64,000 bases of DNA from Nostoc carneum NIES-2107 (GCA_002368155.1 AP018180.1:2265947-2329946); one strand, 5' to 3'. Shown: positions 9,504 through 19,165, counted from the first letter of the stretch. A program made the numbers and translations. The notes: generated from the letters alone by a model not told the origin.

Positions 9504-9523
9504 AGACGCGATTCATCGCGTCT
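9504..9523. repeat. AGACGCGAT-family 20-bp palindromic repeat
   Basis: AGACGCGATTCATCGCGTCT is an imperfect palindrome between devC and devA. The same unit recurs at 13081-13100, 24264-24283, 57992-58011 and 58027-58046. It may form a small hairpin in the devC-devA transcript. Confidence 0.7.
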
Positions 9524-9553
9524 CCCCAACGACCCTTGACTCTTATTAATATT

Positions 9554-10267
9554 ATGCTTTCCGAAACTACATCCACTACTTTAGCTTTAAAACCAGTAAT
9601 TAATATTAGTAACCTCAATCACTACTTCGGTGAAGGTTCCCTAAAAAAACAAGTTTTATTTGATATTAATTTAGAAATTCAAGCTGGCGAAATTGTAATT
9701 ATGACTGGCCCCTCTGGTTCCGGTAAAACTACTCTGTTAACTCTGATGGGTGGATTGCGCTCGGCACAATCAGGTAGTTTAACAATCTTAGGGGAAGAAA
9801 TTTGTGGTGCTAGTAAAAAGCAGTTAACTAAGCTACGCCGCCAGATTGGGTATATTTTTCAAGCCCATAATCTCATGTCATTTTTGACAGCTAAAGAAAA
9901 CGTACGGATGTCTCTAGAGTTGCATGATGAGTTTCTGCATGAGGACATCGACAAAAAAGCGATCGCCATGCTGGAAAGTGTAGGATTAGGACACCGTGTA
10001 AATTATTACGCAGAAAGTCTTTCTGGGGGACAAAAACAACGGGTTGCGATCGCCCGTGCTTTAGTCAGCCATCCTAAAATTGTCCTAGCAGATGAACCAA
10101 CAGCCGCACTCGATAAAAAATCTGGGCGCGATGTAGTGGAGTTAATGCAAAAATTAGCTAAAGAACAAGGCTGTACAATTTTGCTAGTTACCCATGATAA
10201 CCGCATCCTTGATATTGCCGATCGCATTATTTATATGGAAGATGGACAACTAAAAAATAATTCGTAA
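9554..10267 (+). CDS. devA: DevA-type ABC transporter ATP-binding protein
   Basis: The 237-residue ATPase has Walker A at residues 52-59 (GPSGSGKT), a Q-loop (YIFQAHNL), the ABC signature LSGGQKQR, Walker B (IVLADEPT) and the H-loop (LLVTHDNR). It belongs to the MacB/LolD/DevA group. The frame extends upstream to 9290, but that part overlaps devC in another frame and has no domain. The ATG at 9554 gives the normal family length. It lies 68 nt after devC, with a small palindromic repeat in the gap. Confidence 0.92.
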   Translation: MLSETTSTTLALKPVINISNLNHYFGEGSLKKQVLFDINLEIQAGEIVIMTGPSGSGKTTLLTLMGGLRSAQSGSLTILGEEICGASKKQLTKLRRQIGYIFQAHNLMSFLTAKENVRMSLELHDEFLHEDIDKKAIAMLESVGLGHRVNYYAESLSGGQKQRVAIARALVSHPKIVLADEPTAALDKKSGRDVVELMQKLAKEQGCTILLVTHDNRILDIADRIIYMEDGQLKNNS

Positions 10268-10448
10268 TTTGTAATTCGTAGTTCGTAATTCAACTCTTTG
10301 CTTAAACACAAATTCCAGGTAAAAAATCAATCATCTGGCTTTGACGTATTGTCAAAGATTGACAGATACATTAACTCACAGTAATGTCTTGAGAGTTATC
10401 ATATAGCCATCTTAAAATGATGTGTGAAATATTTTATGTCAGGTTGTT

Positions 10449-10475
10449 GACAGTCAACAGTCAACAGTCAACAGC
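10449..10475. repeat. GTCAACA heptamer tandem repeat
   Basis: About three to four copies of GTCAACA lie between devA and exbB in a 292-bp spacer. Nothing else stands out there apart from an AT-rich run before exbB. Confidence 0.75.
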
Positions 10476-10559
10476 CAAAACCGATTTATTTCACAACTGC
10501 AATAGAATTTCTATAGCAGTTTGCTACTTTAAGATAGTTGAGGAGTAGAAAAATAATAA

Positions 10560-11213
10560 ATGTCATTTAATAACTTATTTACGGCTGGCGGCGTGGTCAT
10601 ATGGCCGCTACTAGGGTTTTCGGTGTTGGCGGTGGCGCTAATTATCGAACGAATTAGGTTTTGGATTAAGATAAATACTCGCCAAAATCGCGTAGTGCGA
10701 GAAGTATTACAACTTTATCGCCTAGATAATGTAGTTGGTGCTTTAGATAAGTTGCAGCAAAATTCCGATTTACCAATGTCGCGAATTTTTCTCGCAGCTT
10801 TAGAATTGGAAGAACCAACCCCAGAGGAATTTCGTTTAGCATTAGAAAGCGAATCTCAAGCCGAAATTCCCTTACTTAAACGCTTCCAAAACATTTTTGA
10901 TACTATCATCGGTCTTGCACCTCTATTAGGACTCCTCGGTACTGTTTTAGGATTAATTACCTCATTTGCTTCCTTAGATATCGGTGATGTTGGTGGTACA
11001 AAAACATCAGGTGTAACTAGTGGGATTAGTGAAGCCTTAGTCTCTACAGCCTCAGGATTAGTCGTTGCTATCTTTACACTTTTCTTTGCTAATAGCTTCC
11101 GGGGACTCTACCTGCGCCAAATCGCCTGGATTCAAGAGTATGGGGGTCAGTTAGAATTGCTTTACCGCCGTCGCTATGAAAGAGGAGAGAAACCCTATGC
11201 GCCTACCCGATGA
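10560..11213 (+). CDS. exbB: ExbB/TolQ/MotA-family proton channel protein
   Basis: The 217-residue protein has one transmembrane segment near the N-terminus (about 8-28) and two later ones (about 115-140 and 155-180). The conserved GLAPLLGLLGTVLGLI segment and the EALVSTASGLVVAI segment are typical of the family. With ExbD it converts proton flow into mechanical work, in many bacteria for TonB-dependent uptake. No tonB or receptor gene is adjacent, so the task here is not fixed. It overlaps exbD by 17 nt. Confidence 0.92.
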   Translation: MSFNNLFTAGGVVIWPLLGFSVLAVALIIERIRFWIKINTRQNRVVREVLQLYRLDNVVGALDKLQQNSDLPMSRIFLAALELEEPTPEEFRLALESESQAEIPLLKRFQNIFDTIIGLAPLLGLLGTVLGLITSFASLDIGDVGGTKTSGVTSGISEALVSTASGLVVAIFTLFFANSFRGLYLRQIAWIQEYGGQLELLYRRRYERGEKPYAPTR

Positions 11214-11601
11214 ACCAGATTTACCAGCTCAAATTAATATCGTACCGATGATTGATGTCATCTTTGCGATTTTGACATTTTTTATCATGTCAACCTTGTT
11301 TTTAACTCGGTCGGAAGGTTTACCAGTTAATTTACCCAAAGCTGCTTCTGCCCAACAACAAGCATCCAGCGAACCGATTAATGTCACAGTAGACGCAACC
11401 GGAAAAATTAGCGTCAATCGCCAACAAGTTGACCTAAATGTATTATCAGCGCAAGTACGTACATTGATGGGTGATAAGCAAGAAGCACTGGTAATCATCA
11501 ACGCCGATGAACGAGTTAGTCACGGTCAGGTGGTAGCTGTTATGGATAATTTACGTCAGGTACAGGGGGCAAAATTAGCGATCGCCACCCAAAAACCATA
11601 A
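11197..11601 (+). CDS. exbD: ExbD/TolR-family biopolymer transport protein
   Basis: The 134-residue protein has a single transmembrane segment (about 16-36) with the conserved acidic residue in VPMIDVIFAIL, then a periplasmic domain (INADERVSHGQVVAVMD). The ATG at 11197 follows an AGAGGAGA ribosome site inside exbB. An in-frame ATG at 11176 would add seven residues and lies upstream of that site. The overlap with exbB suggests translational coupling. Confidence 0.92.
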   Translation: MRLPDEPDLPAQINIVPMIDVIFAILTFFIMSTLFLTRSEGLPVNLPKAASAQQQASSEPINVTVDATGKISVNRQQVDLNVLSAQVRTLMGDKQEALVIINADERVSHGQVVAVMDNLRQVQGAKLAIATQKP

Positions 11602-11764
11602 TAAGTAGGTCGGCGAAATTAAAGATAATTGGCTGAGGCTGTCATTTGTTCTTAGTCATTAGTCATTGGTAAGGATTTTAAGCTTATTTACGTTTATTAG
11701 TATAGTGTGGTTTATTTCCACCGACTTACTTAATAAACAGGTAATTATAAGAAGAATCTGACAA

Positions 11765-11798
11765 ATCGAAGGGGCACAAAATTTTGTGCCCCTTCGAT
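11765..11798. terminator. Perfect 34-bp palindrome between convergent genes, likely bidirectional terminator
   Basis: Arms of 17 bp (ATCGAAGGGGCACAAAA and its exact complement) meet without a spacer. The element lies between exbD (plus) and the AI-2E-family gene (minus), where a terminator serving both directions is expected. The plus-strand side is followed by AT-rich sequence rather than a clean T-run. Confidence 0.6.
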
Positions 11799-11885
11799 TA
11801 ATTTATATTAAATTTTATTGTATTCTGCTTCCTCTGCTTCCTCTGCTTGCCACAGCGATTGATTATTTTTTCATTTGCAAGTCCC

Positions 11886-12980
11886 TTATTCCCCTACCTC
11901 AACGGGCGAATGATGTTTAATATTGTCATTCGATACAATTACTTGACTAAATACACCATCACGCCAGCCATCTGCTAAATCTTTAATAAAACTAGCGATG
12001 GGTATCGCAATTAATAAACCTAATACTCCGCCTAACTTAGCTCCTAATAGTAAAGAAATTACTACCCATACAGGATTTAACCCAGTTAAATTACCAAGAA
12101 TCCGAGGGGCAATAAAATTAGCATTTACTTGGTCAATTGCTACTGCTATTCCTAATACTTCTACCCCTAACCAAATATTTTGTAATGCTACTAAAAAACT
12201 AACTATAGTGATACCTATACCTGTACCAAAAGGGAAGAGGGAGAAAAAGCCAATCCCAATTCCAAAAAGTAGCGCTAAGGGAACTTGTAGCGAGAAAAAA
12301 GCCAATGTCATCGCCACACTTAACACAGCACCTAATGTCGCCTGACCAATAAAATAATTATGAAAATCTTCTCTTAAAAATTCCCGCACTTTTGGGCCAA
12401 TATAAGGCGGAAACCACTGAAAAACTCCATCCCATAAACGCTTGCCATTTAATACCATGTAGACAGTCAAGACTACTGTTAGCAGCACATTGACAACAAT
12501 CCCAATAGTATCGAAAGCAACACTAACAACTCTGCCAGTAAAAGATTGCAGTTGATTAGAAAATCTATCCAAAATTTGCGTCGCTATACCAGACAAATTT
12601 ACAGGAAGTTGTTGTGTCGCCGCCCAATTTTGAAAAGCTTGGATTTGTTCACCAGCAGAATCAACCCAATAGGGAAGAATATTCGCTAATTCATTCAGCT
12701 GTTCTATAATCAGCGGTACTAAGATAATACCTAAAGCGACTAAAATCACCACAGCTAAAAGTAAAACTACGCCAATAGCTAAGTTACGTTTTACTCCACG
12801 TTCTTGCAAAAATTGGATGGGATAATTCAACACAAAAGCTAATAAGACAGCGGCGACAAAAATACTTACTAAAGGCTGAAAATATTGCACAACCTGAAGT
12901 AATAACCAACCATTAAGAATAATAATAGGAAATGCCAATCCTATATTTAACCATCGTGGTAGTTTGTTTAGTGATTGCAT
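11886..12980 (-). CDS. AI-2E/PerM-family transporter (UPF0118)
   Basis: The 364-residue membrane protein has the layout of the family: an N-terminal group of hydrophobic segments, a central extramembrane helical part (about 95-150) and a C-terminal group. The family motif GIGFFSLFPFGTGIG and the segment AIDQVNANFIAPRILG are visible. Members export autoinducer-2, small molecules or ions, so substrate assignment from sequence is not safe. It is transcribed alone, with repeat DNA upstream. Confidence 0.85.
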   Translation of the reverse strand: MQSLNKLPRWLNIGLAFPIIILNGWLLLQVVQYFQPLVSIFVAAVLLAFVLNYPIQFLQERGVKRNLAIGVVLLLAVVILVALGIILVPLIIEQLNELANILPYWVDSAGEQIQAFQNWAATQQLPVNLSGIATQILDRFSNQLQSFTGRVVSVAFDTIGIVVNVLLTVVLTVYMVLNGKRLWDGVFQWFPPYIGPKVREFLREDFHNYFIGQATLGAVLSVAMTLAFFSLQVPLALLFGIGIGFFSLFPFGTGIGITIVSFLVALQNIWLGVEVLGIAVAIDQVNANFIAPRILGNLTGLNPVWVVISLLLGAKLGGVLGLLIAIPIASFIKDLADGWRDGVFSQVIVSNDNIKHHSPVEVGE

Positions 12981-12997
12981 TAGTGGTTACTCCGGGA

Positions 12998-13100
12998 GAT
13001 TGGGGATTAGGGATTGGGGACTGGGGACTGGGGATTGTAGAAAAGGGATAATAACTGAATAATCTTTGACTTTTGAGTAAAGACGCGATGAATCGCGTCT
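12998..13100. repeat. GGGGATT/GGGGACT heptamers and an AGACGCGAT palindrome
   Basis: Heptameric GGGGATT/GGGGACT units run from about 12998 to 13035. Positions 13081-13100 hold one AGACGCGAT-family palindrome. This repeat DNA fills the spacer between the AI-2E-family gene and the Nudix gene. Confidence 0.75.
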
Positions 13101-13134
13101 CTACAATTGTTGACCCTTTATATGATTTAAATCT

Positions 13135-13578
13135 TTACGCTTCACAATGTAGATTGCTTTCTATAAAATCCAGCATAATTCGCTGATGCATTGGCCCTAA
13201 AGGTCTGACTTCAGCAGCAATTGTTGAGTAACAAGTACCCTGGCGAATATCTGCTGGTGTTAAAAAGCCCATGTCCCAGCCTTCATTTAACACGAGTTGA
13301 TTTGAATCCACTAATAGCGGTGCATGAAAGACATGACGGATGACGTTATCATCCCAATAACAGCAAAATTCTGAAAACTTTGGGTAATCGTAGCCAATTT
13401 CTTCTAAAACTTCGCGCTTAACAGCAATATTTGGTGTCTCTCCAGATTCGATATGTCCACCAAAAAGTGCCCAGTAGCCAGGATAAAGAATATTTGGGTT
13501 ATTATCCCGCAGCTGCATGAGAAACTTATTGTCTTGGTAGAGAATTGCGATCGCAACCTGTACCTGCTGATTTTCCAT
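13135..13578 (-). CDS. Nudix hydrolase
   Basis: The 147-residue protein carries a full Nudix box, G-x5-E-x7-REVLEEIG, at about residues 41-63, the Mg-binding and catalytic site for hydrolysis of nucleoside diphosphate derivatives. It is a single-domain protein of usual length. The substrate cannot be read from the sequence. Confidence 0.88.
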   Translation of the reverse strand: MENQQVQVAIAILYQDNKFLMQLRDNNPNILYPGYWALFGGHIESGETPNIAVKREVLEEIGYDYPKFSEFCCYWDDNVIRHVFHAPLLVDSNQLVLNEGWDMGFLTPADIRQGTCYSTIAAEVRPLGPMHQRIMLDFIESNLHCEA

Positions 13579-13613
13579 AAATTTTTATATAAGTTATATA
13601 ATGCGTCCCAAAT

Positions 13614-14012
13614 TTAAGAATCTTCTTCTAAATAAACTTCGCCAAACTCCTTACCAGCAAGGGGTATGCTTTTATAGCGAACTTTACCTTTAATCACTAT
13701 TTGGTCTCCCTTCGCCAACTTAGTTTGATTGGTCACCACCCAAATTTTGCCAGTGGAATCATCAATTTGATACGCCCAGCGTTTTGCTAGGGGTACTTGC
13801 CTTTCTACTTTACCTTGGATATAAACTGTAGCCTGGTTGTTTTGCTCTGGTTTAATCTCCCGAATTGGCGTAACGTTACTACCAATACGCAAATTCCCCA
13901 CACCAAAACCAGATTGTGTGACGTTACCACAACCAAAAAGTCCTACTACCAGAAAAAATAACAACCCTAATCGATAAGCAAAAATACTGGAAATCTGAGA
14001 AAATTTTGGCAT
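13614..14012 (-). CDS. Putative lipoprotein with OB-like domain
   Basis: The 132-residue protein has a lipoprotein signal ending in the lipobox VGLFGC (Cys28). The rest is a small beta-rich domain (VYIQGKVERQVPLA, YQIDDSTGKIWVVTN, GDQIVIKGKVRY) with the pattern of an OB-fold nucleic-acid or ligand-binding domain. It would be anchored to a membrane facing the periplasm. Function is unknown. The gene follows the Nudix gene on the same strand with a 35-nt gap upstream. Confidence 0.8.
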   Translation of the reverse strand: MPKFSQISSIFAYRLGLLFFLVVGLFGCGNVTQSGFGVGNLRIGSNVTPIREIKPEQNNQATVYIQGKVERQVPLAKRWAYQIDDSTGKIWVVTNQTKLAKGDQIVIKGKVRYKSIPLAGKEFGEVYLEEDS

Positions 14013-14048
14013 TGGTCATTTGTCCTTTGTTATTTGTCATTTGGCTTT

Positions 14049-14135
14049 TACCCCCAGTCCCCAGTCCCCAGTCCCCAGTCCCCAGTCCCCATTCCCCAAT
14101 CCCCAATCCCCAATCCCCAGTCCCCAACCCCCAAA
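14049..14135. repeat. CCCCAGT/CCCCAAT heptamer tandem repeat
   Basis: About twelve near-perfect heptamers lie upstream of the lipoprotein gene and opposite the folD promoter region. On the minus strand they read GGGGACT/GGGGATT. Confidence 0.85.
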
Positions 14136-14287
14136 GATAATATGATTTTGTTGTTTGACAGACGCTAAGGCATAAAATAACAAGACCATCATAGTCAATA
14201 GCCAAAGTTGACTGATGACTGTTGACTTTGCCACAAACGGCTAGATACTGGTCTTTGGACTTAAGGCGAATATAGCTGGAAATTCTC

Positions 14288-15181
14288 ATGGAAACAAAAA
14301 CTGCCAAACTTCTTGATGGTAAAACCTTAGCTGAAAAAATTCAGCACAAACTTTTAGAACGTATTGCAGAGTTACAACCAAAAATTGGTCGTCCCCCTGG
14401 GTTAGCAGTGCTGATGGTTGGTGACAATCCCGCATCAGCTGCTTATGTACGCAATAAAGAGAAAGCTTGCGCTAAAGTGGGTATTGCCTCTTTTGGTAAG
14501 CATTTTCCTACCCAAACCACTCAAGCAGAATTAGAAGATGCGATCGCAGCACTCAATCAAGATGAACAGGTAGATGGGATTCTTGTACAGTTACCCCTAC
14601 CTCCACATTTAGACTCTATTAGCTTGCTGCATCAAATTGAGCCAGATAAAGACGTTGATGGATTGCACCCGGTGAATATGGGGCGATTGGTGCGCCAAGA
14701 AGCAGGTTTACGGAGTTGTACACCAGCTGGTGTGATGCGGCTGCTGCAAGAATATAAAATTTCTTTGCCAGGAAAACAAGCAGTGGTAGTGGGACGTAGT
14801 ATTTTGGTAGGTAAGCCAATGGCGTTAATGCTTGTGGACGCTGATGCTACCGTTACCGTTGCCCACTCACGATCCCAAGACTTAAAAGCGATCGCCCAGA
14901 ATGCCGATATTCTCATCTCAGCTGTAGGCATTCCAGGATTGATTACTGGTGAAATGGTGAAACCGGGCGCTGTTGTGGTAGATGTGGGGATAAATCGTGT
15001 CACCGATGCTAGTGGCAAAAGTCGTTTAGTCGGCGATGTCCACTGGGAATCGACAGCTGGCGTGGCAGAGTTTATCACCCCAGTTCCGGGAGGCGTTGGC
15101 CCTATGACTGTCGCTATGTTGTTGCAAAATACATTTGCTAGCTACTTAAGGCGGCACGGAATCAAGAGCGATGAATTATGA
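14288..15181 (+). CDS. folD: Bifunctional methylenetetrahydrofolate dehydrogenase / methenyltetrahydrofolate cyclohydrolase
   Basis: The 297-residue FolD interconverts 5,10-methylene-, methenyl- and 10-formyl-tetrahydrofolate in the cytosol and supplies one-carbon units. Signatures are VQLPLPPHL, the NADP-binding [13 protein letters not shown] and the C-terminal [14 protein letters not shown]. Length is normal for the family. It is followed by four tandem ATGAATT units (15172-15201) and then crtE. Confidence 0.96.
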   Translation: METKTAKLLDGKTLAEKIQHKLLERIAELQPKIGRPPGLAVLMVGDNPASAAYVRNKEKACAKVGIASFGKHFPTQTTQAELEDAIAALNQDEQVDGILVQLPLPPHLDSISLLHQIEPDKDVDGLHPVNMGRLVRQEAGLRSCTPAGVMRLLQEYKISLPGKQAVVVGRSILVGKPMALMLVDADATVTVAHSRSQDLKAIAQNADILISAVGIPGLITGEMVKPGAVVVDVGINRVTDASGKSRLVGDVHWESTAGVAEFITPVPGGVGPMTVAMLLQNTFASYLRRHGIKSDEL

Positions 15182-15303
15182 ATTATGAATTATGAATTAT
15201 TCTTCCTAATTCTTAACTCTTAATTACTCGTGTTTTGAGATCCAAAGCCCCTTAAAATTGTGACGTATATGACAAAAATACCAAAATTTCAGGATTTTAC
15301 AGA

Positions 15304-16233
15304 ATGGTAGCAACTGATAAGTTTAAAAAGATGCCAGAGACAGCCACGTTTAACCTATCAGCGTATCTCAAAGAGCGTCAACAGCTTTGTGAAACTGCTT
15401 TGGATCAAGCGCTTCCCGTTTCCTATCCAGAGAAGATTTACGAGTCGATGCGCTATTCTCTGTTGGCTGGTGGTAAACGTGTACGTCCTATCCTGTGCCT
15501 TGCTACCAGTGAAATGATGGGTGGCACAATCGAAATGGCAATGCCAACAGCTTGTGCGGTGGAAATGATCCACACAATGTCATTAATTCATGATGATTTG
15601 CCAGCGATGGATAATGACGATTACCGTCGGGGTAAGCTGACAAACCACAAGGTTTATGGCGAAGATATCGCGATTTTAGCTGGCGATGGTTTGTTGGCTT
15701 ATGCTTTTGAATTTGTTGCGATCGCCACCCCTGTGACTGTCCCTAGAGATAGAGTATTGCAGGTAGTAGCGCGTCTTGCTAGGGCATTAGGGGCTGCTGG
15801 CTTGGTTGGGGGTCAAGTAGTGGATCTAGAATCGGAAGGTAAAACAGATACTTCCCTAGAGACGCTGAATTACATTCATAACCACAAAACAGCTGCCCTT
15901 TTGGAAGCTTGTGTTGTTTGTGGTGGTATTTTAGCGGGAGCATCTGTTGAGGATGTACAAAGACTAACTCGGTATGCTCAGAATATTGGTCTGGCATTCC
16001 AAATTGTCGATGATATTTTAGATATCACCGCCACTCAAGAACAATTAGGCAAAACTGCGGGCAAGGATTTGAAAGCGCAGAAAGTTACCTATCCCAGCCT
16101 GTGGGGAATTGAAGAATCTCGCGTTAAAGCTGAACAGCTCATTGAAGCAGCGTGTGCGGAATTAGACGTATTTGGAGAAAAAGCACAACCTTTAAAAGCG
16201 ATCGCTCATTTTATTATCAGCCGCAATCACTAA
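15304..16233 (+). CDS. crtE: Geranylgeranyl diphosphate synthase (polyprenyl synthetase)
   Basis: The 309-residue protein has both aspartate-rich motifs of trans-prenyltransferases: [11 protein letters not shown] (about residues 99-109) and the second one in IVDDILD. GGKRVRP binds the diphosphate. In cyanobacteria the product, GGPP, feeds carotenoids, the phytol tail of chlorophyll and quinones. It lies 122 nt after folD on the same strand, an arrangement I recall from other cyanobacteria. Confidence 0.93.
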   Translation: MVATDKFKKMPETATFNLSAYLKERQQLCETALDQALPVSYPEKIYESMRYSLLAGGKRVRPILCLATSEMMGGTIEMAMPTACAVEMIHTMSLIHDDLPAMDNDDYRRGKLTNHKVYGEDIAILAGDGLLAYAFEFVAIATPVTVPRDRVLQVVARLARALGAAGLVGGQVVDLESEGKTDTSLETLNYIHNHKTAALLEACVVCGGILAGASVEDVQRLTRYAQNIGLAFQIVDDILDITATQEQLGKTAGKDLKAQKVTYPSLWGIEESRVKAEQLIEAACAELDVFGEKAQPLKAIAHFIISRNH

Positions 16234-16658
16234 GTCAACCCCTACGGGAATTTTACTCATTAATTCCGTAATCTCACTTAGCAGCCCGTAGGGTAATACC
16301 ACTTCAAAATGCAAAATTCAGAATGGAAGAACTTAGACAGCATCTAGGTTTTGGAGTTTGAATTTGTTACCTGCTTGTAGTGAATTGGTATAAATTGTCG
16401 TCAGACATCAGAACTTTGTGATTTTAACTGCCAGCTTCGCGATGATCAATTTTGGATTTGAGACTCACGTATTGCGAATTTTCCTCCAGTCGTCATACGA
16501 AATTGGCAGAGGTACTATGTTTGAAAATTCAAGATTTTCAATCTAAAATCCAAAATTGGTATTAGCAAGTGGCGTAATGTTGTTAGGTTGCATCCAAAAT
16601 GTTTTTCAAAAAATAACTGCTGCTAATAGCTAATATTTACTAACATCCCCAAAATACC
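16234..16658. other. Gene-free spacer after crtE
   Basis: No gene, RNA or strong terminator is recognised in these 425 bp. Short CCCTACGGG and CCCGTAGGG arms, about 40 nt apart, flank the start, and AAATCCAAAATT-like repeats occur near 16545. Confidence 0.5.
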
Positions 16659-17129
16659 ATGCAGGACATAGGCGACATCTTAGACAACCGGGTGCTGCTG
16701 GTTGCTCTGATAGCTTGTTTAATTGCTCAATCGATGAAGCTCGTCATCGAGATAGTTAAAAATCGCAAACTTAATGTACGTGTTTTAGTAACCACAGGCG
16801 GTATGCCTAGTGCCCATTCGGCTCTAGTTACCTCTTTAGCAACAGGTGTTGGGCAAACTCTGGGTTGGGCATCGCCTGATTTTGCTCTGGCTACAATTTT
16901 CGCCATTATTGTTATGTACGATGCAGCTGGAGTTCGCCAAGCTGCAGGGAAACAAGCGCGAATACTCAATCAAATGATTGATGAATTATTTGATGATAAA
17001 CATGACTTTACCCAAGACCGTCTCAAAGAATTGCTGGGACATACACCAGTTCAAGTAATAGCTGGGTCGGCTTTGGGAATTACCATATCTTTCTTAGCTA
17101 AGTCTTTTTTATTAGCCAATAGTCCATAG
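16659..17129 (+). CDS. Divergent PAP2 family protein (DUF212)
   Basis: The 156-residue membrane protein carries the family core GGMPSAHSALVTSLATGVG with a conserved Ser-His pair, plus hydrophobic segments at about 10-28, 65-90 and 130-150. The family is related to acid phosphatase/vanadium haloperoxidase proteins but lacks their full active site, so enzymatic activity is uncertain. It occurs in cyanobacteria and plants. Confidence 0.88.
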   Translation: MQDIGDILDNRVLLVALIACLIAQSMKLVIEIVKNRKLNVRVLVTTGGMPSAHSALVTSLATGVGQTLGWASPDFALATIFAIIVMYDAAGVRQAAGKQARILNQMIDELFDDKHDFTQDRLKELLGHTPVQVIAGSALGITISFLAKSFLLANSP

Positions 17130-17279
17130 TTAATAGTCAATAGTTCAGCCTCCAGTAACTATTGACTCTGGACTCTTGACTCTTAATATTGCCATCCGAT
17201 TTAATTCGGAGAAATGACTTTTTTAGGAAGGGAACACAGAATAAAGGATAATAGTTTCTAATGCCTTATCTAGCTACTG

Positions 17280-17915
17280 TCAACGCACATTTGAACGTAG
17301 TAGCGTCACCTTGCGGCTATCAACTAAATAAGCAACAAAACCGCGTTCATTGAGCTTTTTTAATGTGTTATGAGCTTCTTTTTGGTTAGTAGTGTAAACT
17401 GCCAACAAGTAAGGGCGTTGTCCATAGGAAGCAAAACCTATATCACCTTCCACCACTTTTTCTACATCAGATGCCATTTCTGGGCGGTTGAAATAATCTA
17501 CTAATACCGCGTAGCCTTCTCCCAGTGCTTGTGGCTTAAAGCTGACATTTTGAGGTGCTTGTACATCTGCAGGTTTAGTGGTGATAATGCCAGATAAACC
17601 GACAATATTGTTGATATATCTTGCCCATCGTTGAGCATCATCAATTTTATTAAAGCCACCTATTCTGGTAACTGTATCGCTGAGATATTGACAGGTGGTA
17701 CTTTTTAGTTCATTGGGCAAGGCATTACGCAGTTGCTTTTGATTATCTGCTGTGGGACTAACTATTAATAAAAGATATTCACCAGCATTTGGAGGTTGAC
17801 AAGCAGGAAGAGTTTGTTGAGCATTAACAGAACTCATACTATGAATCAATCCTGCGATCGCTAATACTACAGTATGTAGTAAATACGGAAATCTCTGCAC
17901 AACAGCCTCACACAT
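17280..17915 (-). CDS. Secreted protein with SPOR-like repeats, function unknown
   Basis: Starting at the ATG at 17915 the protein has 211 residues: a hydrophobic signal segment (about 9-28) ending near VNAQQ, then two similar alpha/beta units (about 45-110 and 130-200). The phrase DDAQRWARYINNI and the YLLAVYTTNQKEAHNTLKKL stretch resemble SPOR-type septal peptidoglycan-binding units. The frame can be extended to 18011, but the signal peptide fits the inner start. I cannot name it. Confidence 0.7.
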   Translation of the reverse strand: MCEAVVQRFPYLLHTVVLAIAGLIHSMSSVNAQQTLPACQPPNAGEYLLLIVSPTADNQKQLRNALPNELKSTTCQYLSDTVTRIGGFNKIDDAQRWARYINNIVGLSGIITTKPADVQAPQNVSFKPQALGEGYAVLVDYFNRPEMASDVEKVVEGDIGFASYGQRPYLLAVYTTNQKEAHNTLKKLNERGFVAYLVDSRKVTLLRSNVR

Positions 17916-18052
17916 AAAGAAGATTTTCTTAAAAGATTTCGTCAATGTATATTTTGTTCCCCGAGGGAGGGAGTAGGGGGAAAGGGGAAAGGGAGAACAA
18001 GTAATTACCATTACCCATGACCAATGCCCAATGCCCCATGCCCCATAGTATA

Positions 18053-18382
18053 TTATGATACGGTAGCAAGAGATGCTAAAGGATCGGAAATTGTTGCCGA
18101 AGGTGCTTCAAACTCGCCTACAATTACATATTCCAATCGTAGTTTCAACCAAGTAATAAATGATTTGTCGGTAGAAATAATTGCAGCAGAAGGTTGAGGA
18201 CACTTGGCTTTAATCTCAGCCATTTCTGGTGCTTCTAAAAACGCAGGTTGCTTGACTAACCAAAAATCAATTTCTTTTTCTTGTTCGTGGTAGTGACGGG
18301 TACGTTCTTTAAGTACCTCATCTAAGGGTTCTTCTTGTATTAAAAATTTTTGACTTGCCAAAACGTAATAGTAAGTTGCCAT
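18053..18382 (-). CDS. ycf54: Ycf54, accessory factor of the Mg-protoporphyrin monomethyl ester cyclase
   Basis: The 109-residue protein matches the Ycf54/DUF2488 family through its whole length, with TYYYVLASQKFL at the start, EIDFWLVKQPAFLEAPE in the middle and STDKSFITWLKLRLEYV. Ycf54 stabilises or assists the aerobic cyclase (AcsF/ChlA) that forms ring E of chlorophyll. The C-terminal tail after EFEAPS is variable. It is a single gene between a secreted protein and a SnoaL-like protein. Confidence 0.93.
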   Translation of the reverse strand: MATYYYVLASQKFLIQEEPLDEVLKERTRHYHEQEKEIDFWLVKQPAFLEAPEMAEIKAKCPQPSAAIISTDKSFITWLKLRLEYVIVGEFEAPSATISDPLASLATVS

Positions 18383-18412
18383 TTTGATCCTTTGGTTATT
18401 AACGATTAACTC

Positions 18413-18440
18413 AAGGGTACAGTTTATATACTGTACCCTT
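18413..18440. terminator. Perfect inverted repeat between the SnoaL-like gene and ycf54
   Basis: Arms AAGGGTACAGT and ACTGTACCCTT (11 bp) flank a 6-nt AT loop. It lies just after the SnoaL-like gene in its reading direction and before ycf54. No T-run follows on the minus strand, so a regulatory palindrome is as likely as a terminator. Confidence 0.4.
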
Positions 18441-18445
18441 AAAAA

Positions 18446-19165
18446 TTAACTCTGCTTGAGTTTTTTAAACCAAGAACTGAAGGGACAAGCACTTGCCTTG
18501 CTTTCACTACTTGAGAGTTTGCCGCCAGCTGTCAGCTTCTCTAAAAACAGCGTATTGTCAAAGTAGTGTTCCACAGAAATTATCCGCAAGTCATCGGTAA
18601 CTTTGGCAACGCTCATGCCGATAATTTCTACTGTCTCTCCAGTGGGTGCATGGTCTTTATATGCACCTTTAAAATGTCCCCAGTGCCGCCACTTAAATGT
18701 TACGGTTGGTGGCCCGGAGTACACTTCCAAAACCTCCCAAGGAAAGCCTTGCGGAAATGTTGAGTGGAAGATTTGAGCGGATGATTCAAAGGTTTCTGCA
18801 GAAGCTTTGTAATGCTCTGAATCAGCCATAAATAAATTGTAAGTACCTTGGGCTGCTAAATCTGTAGCGGTATATTCTTGACCTCCATTAGTACTCACAC
18901 GAAATTGGTCATTAACAACAGACAACCACTGTTGTGGGTTGGTTTTGAAAGATACCTCCATCTCAAAGCTTCTGACCAAATTTTGTACAATCGCTTCTAG
19001 AGTACCCTCTAGGTGATTACGCGTACTTTCTTTAGCCAAATTCTCTTTAGAGCGAGAATAATCAGGTGGCTCCTGATAGCGCCATTCGGCACCAGTACTT
19101 CCTTCAATAACTTTATCTCGATCCTGTACCCAAAGTGGCAAACTGTTAGATTGTGTTGCGCTCAT
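18446..19165 (-). CDS. SnoaL/NTF2-like domain protein (ester cyclase-like)
   Basis: In the 239-residue protein the region from about 60 to 215 reads as a SnoaL-like cone fold (FEMEVSFKTNPQQWL, WRHWGHFKGAYKDHAPTG, IISVEHYFDNTLFL). Such domains are found in polyketide-cyclase-like and pathogenesis-related proteins. There is no polyketide gene nearby. The tail is Ser-rich with ACPFSSWFKKL. Function is unknown. Confidence 0.65.
   Translation of the reverse strand: MSATQSNSLPLWVQDRDKVIEGSTGAEWRYQEPPDYSRSKENLAKESTRNHLEGTLEAIVQNLVRSFEMEVSFKTNPQQWLSVVNDQFRVSTNGGQEYTATDLAAQGTYNLFMADSEHYKASAETFESSAQIFHSTFPQGFPWEVLEVYSGPPTVTFKWRHWGHFKGAYKDHAPTGETVEIIGMSVAKVTDDLRIISVEHYFDNTLFLEKLTAGGKLSSSESKASACPFSSWFKKLKQS

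Noticed and set aside
10560-11601. A flagellar or Tol-Pal system from the ExbB/ExbD pair
   Set aside because: No tolA, tolB, pal, tonB or flagellar genes are in the neighbourhood; only the generic family call is supported.
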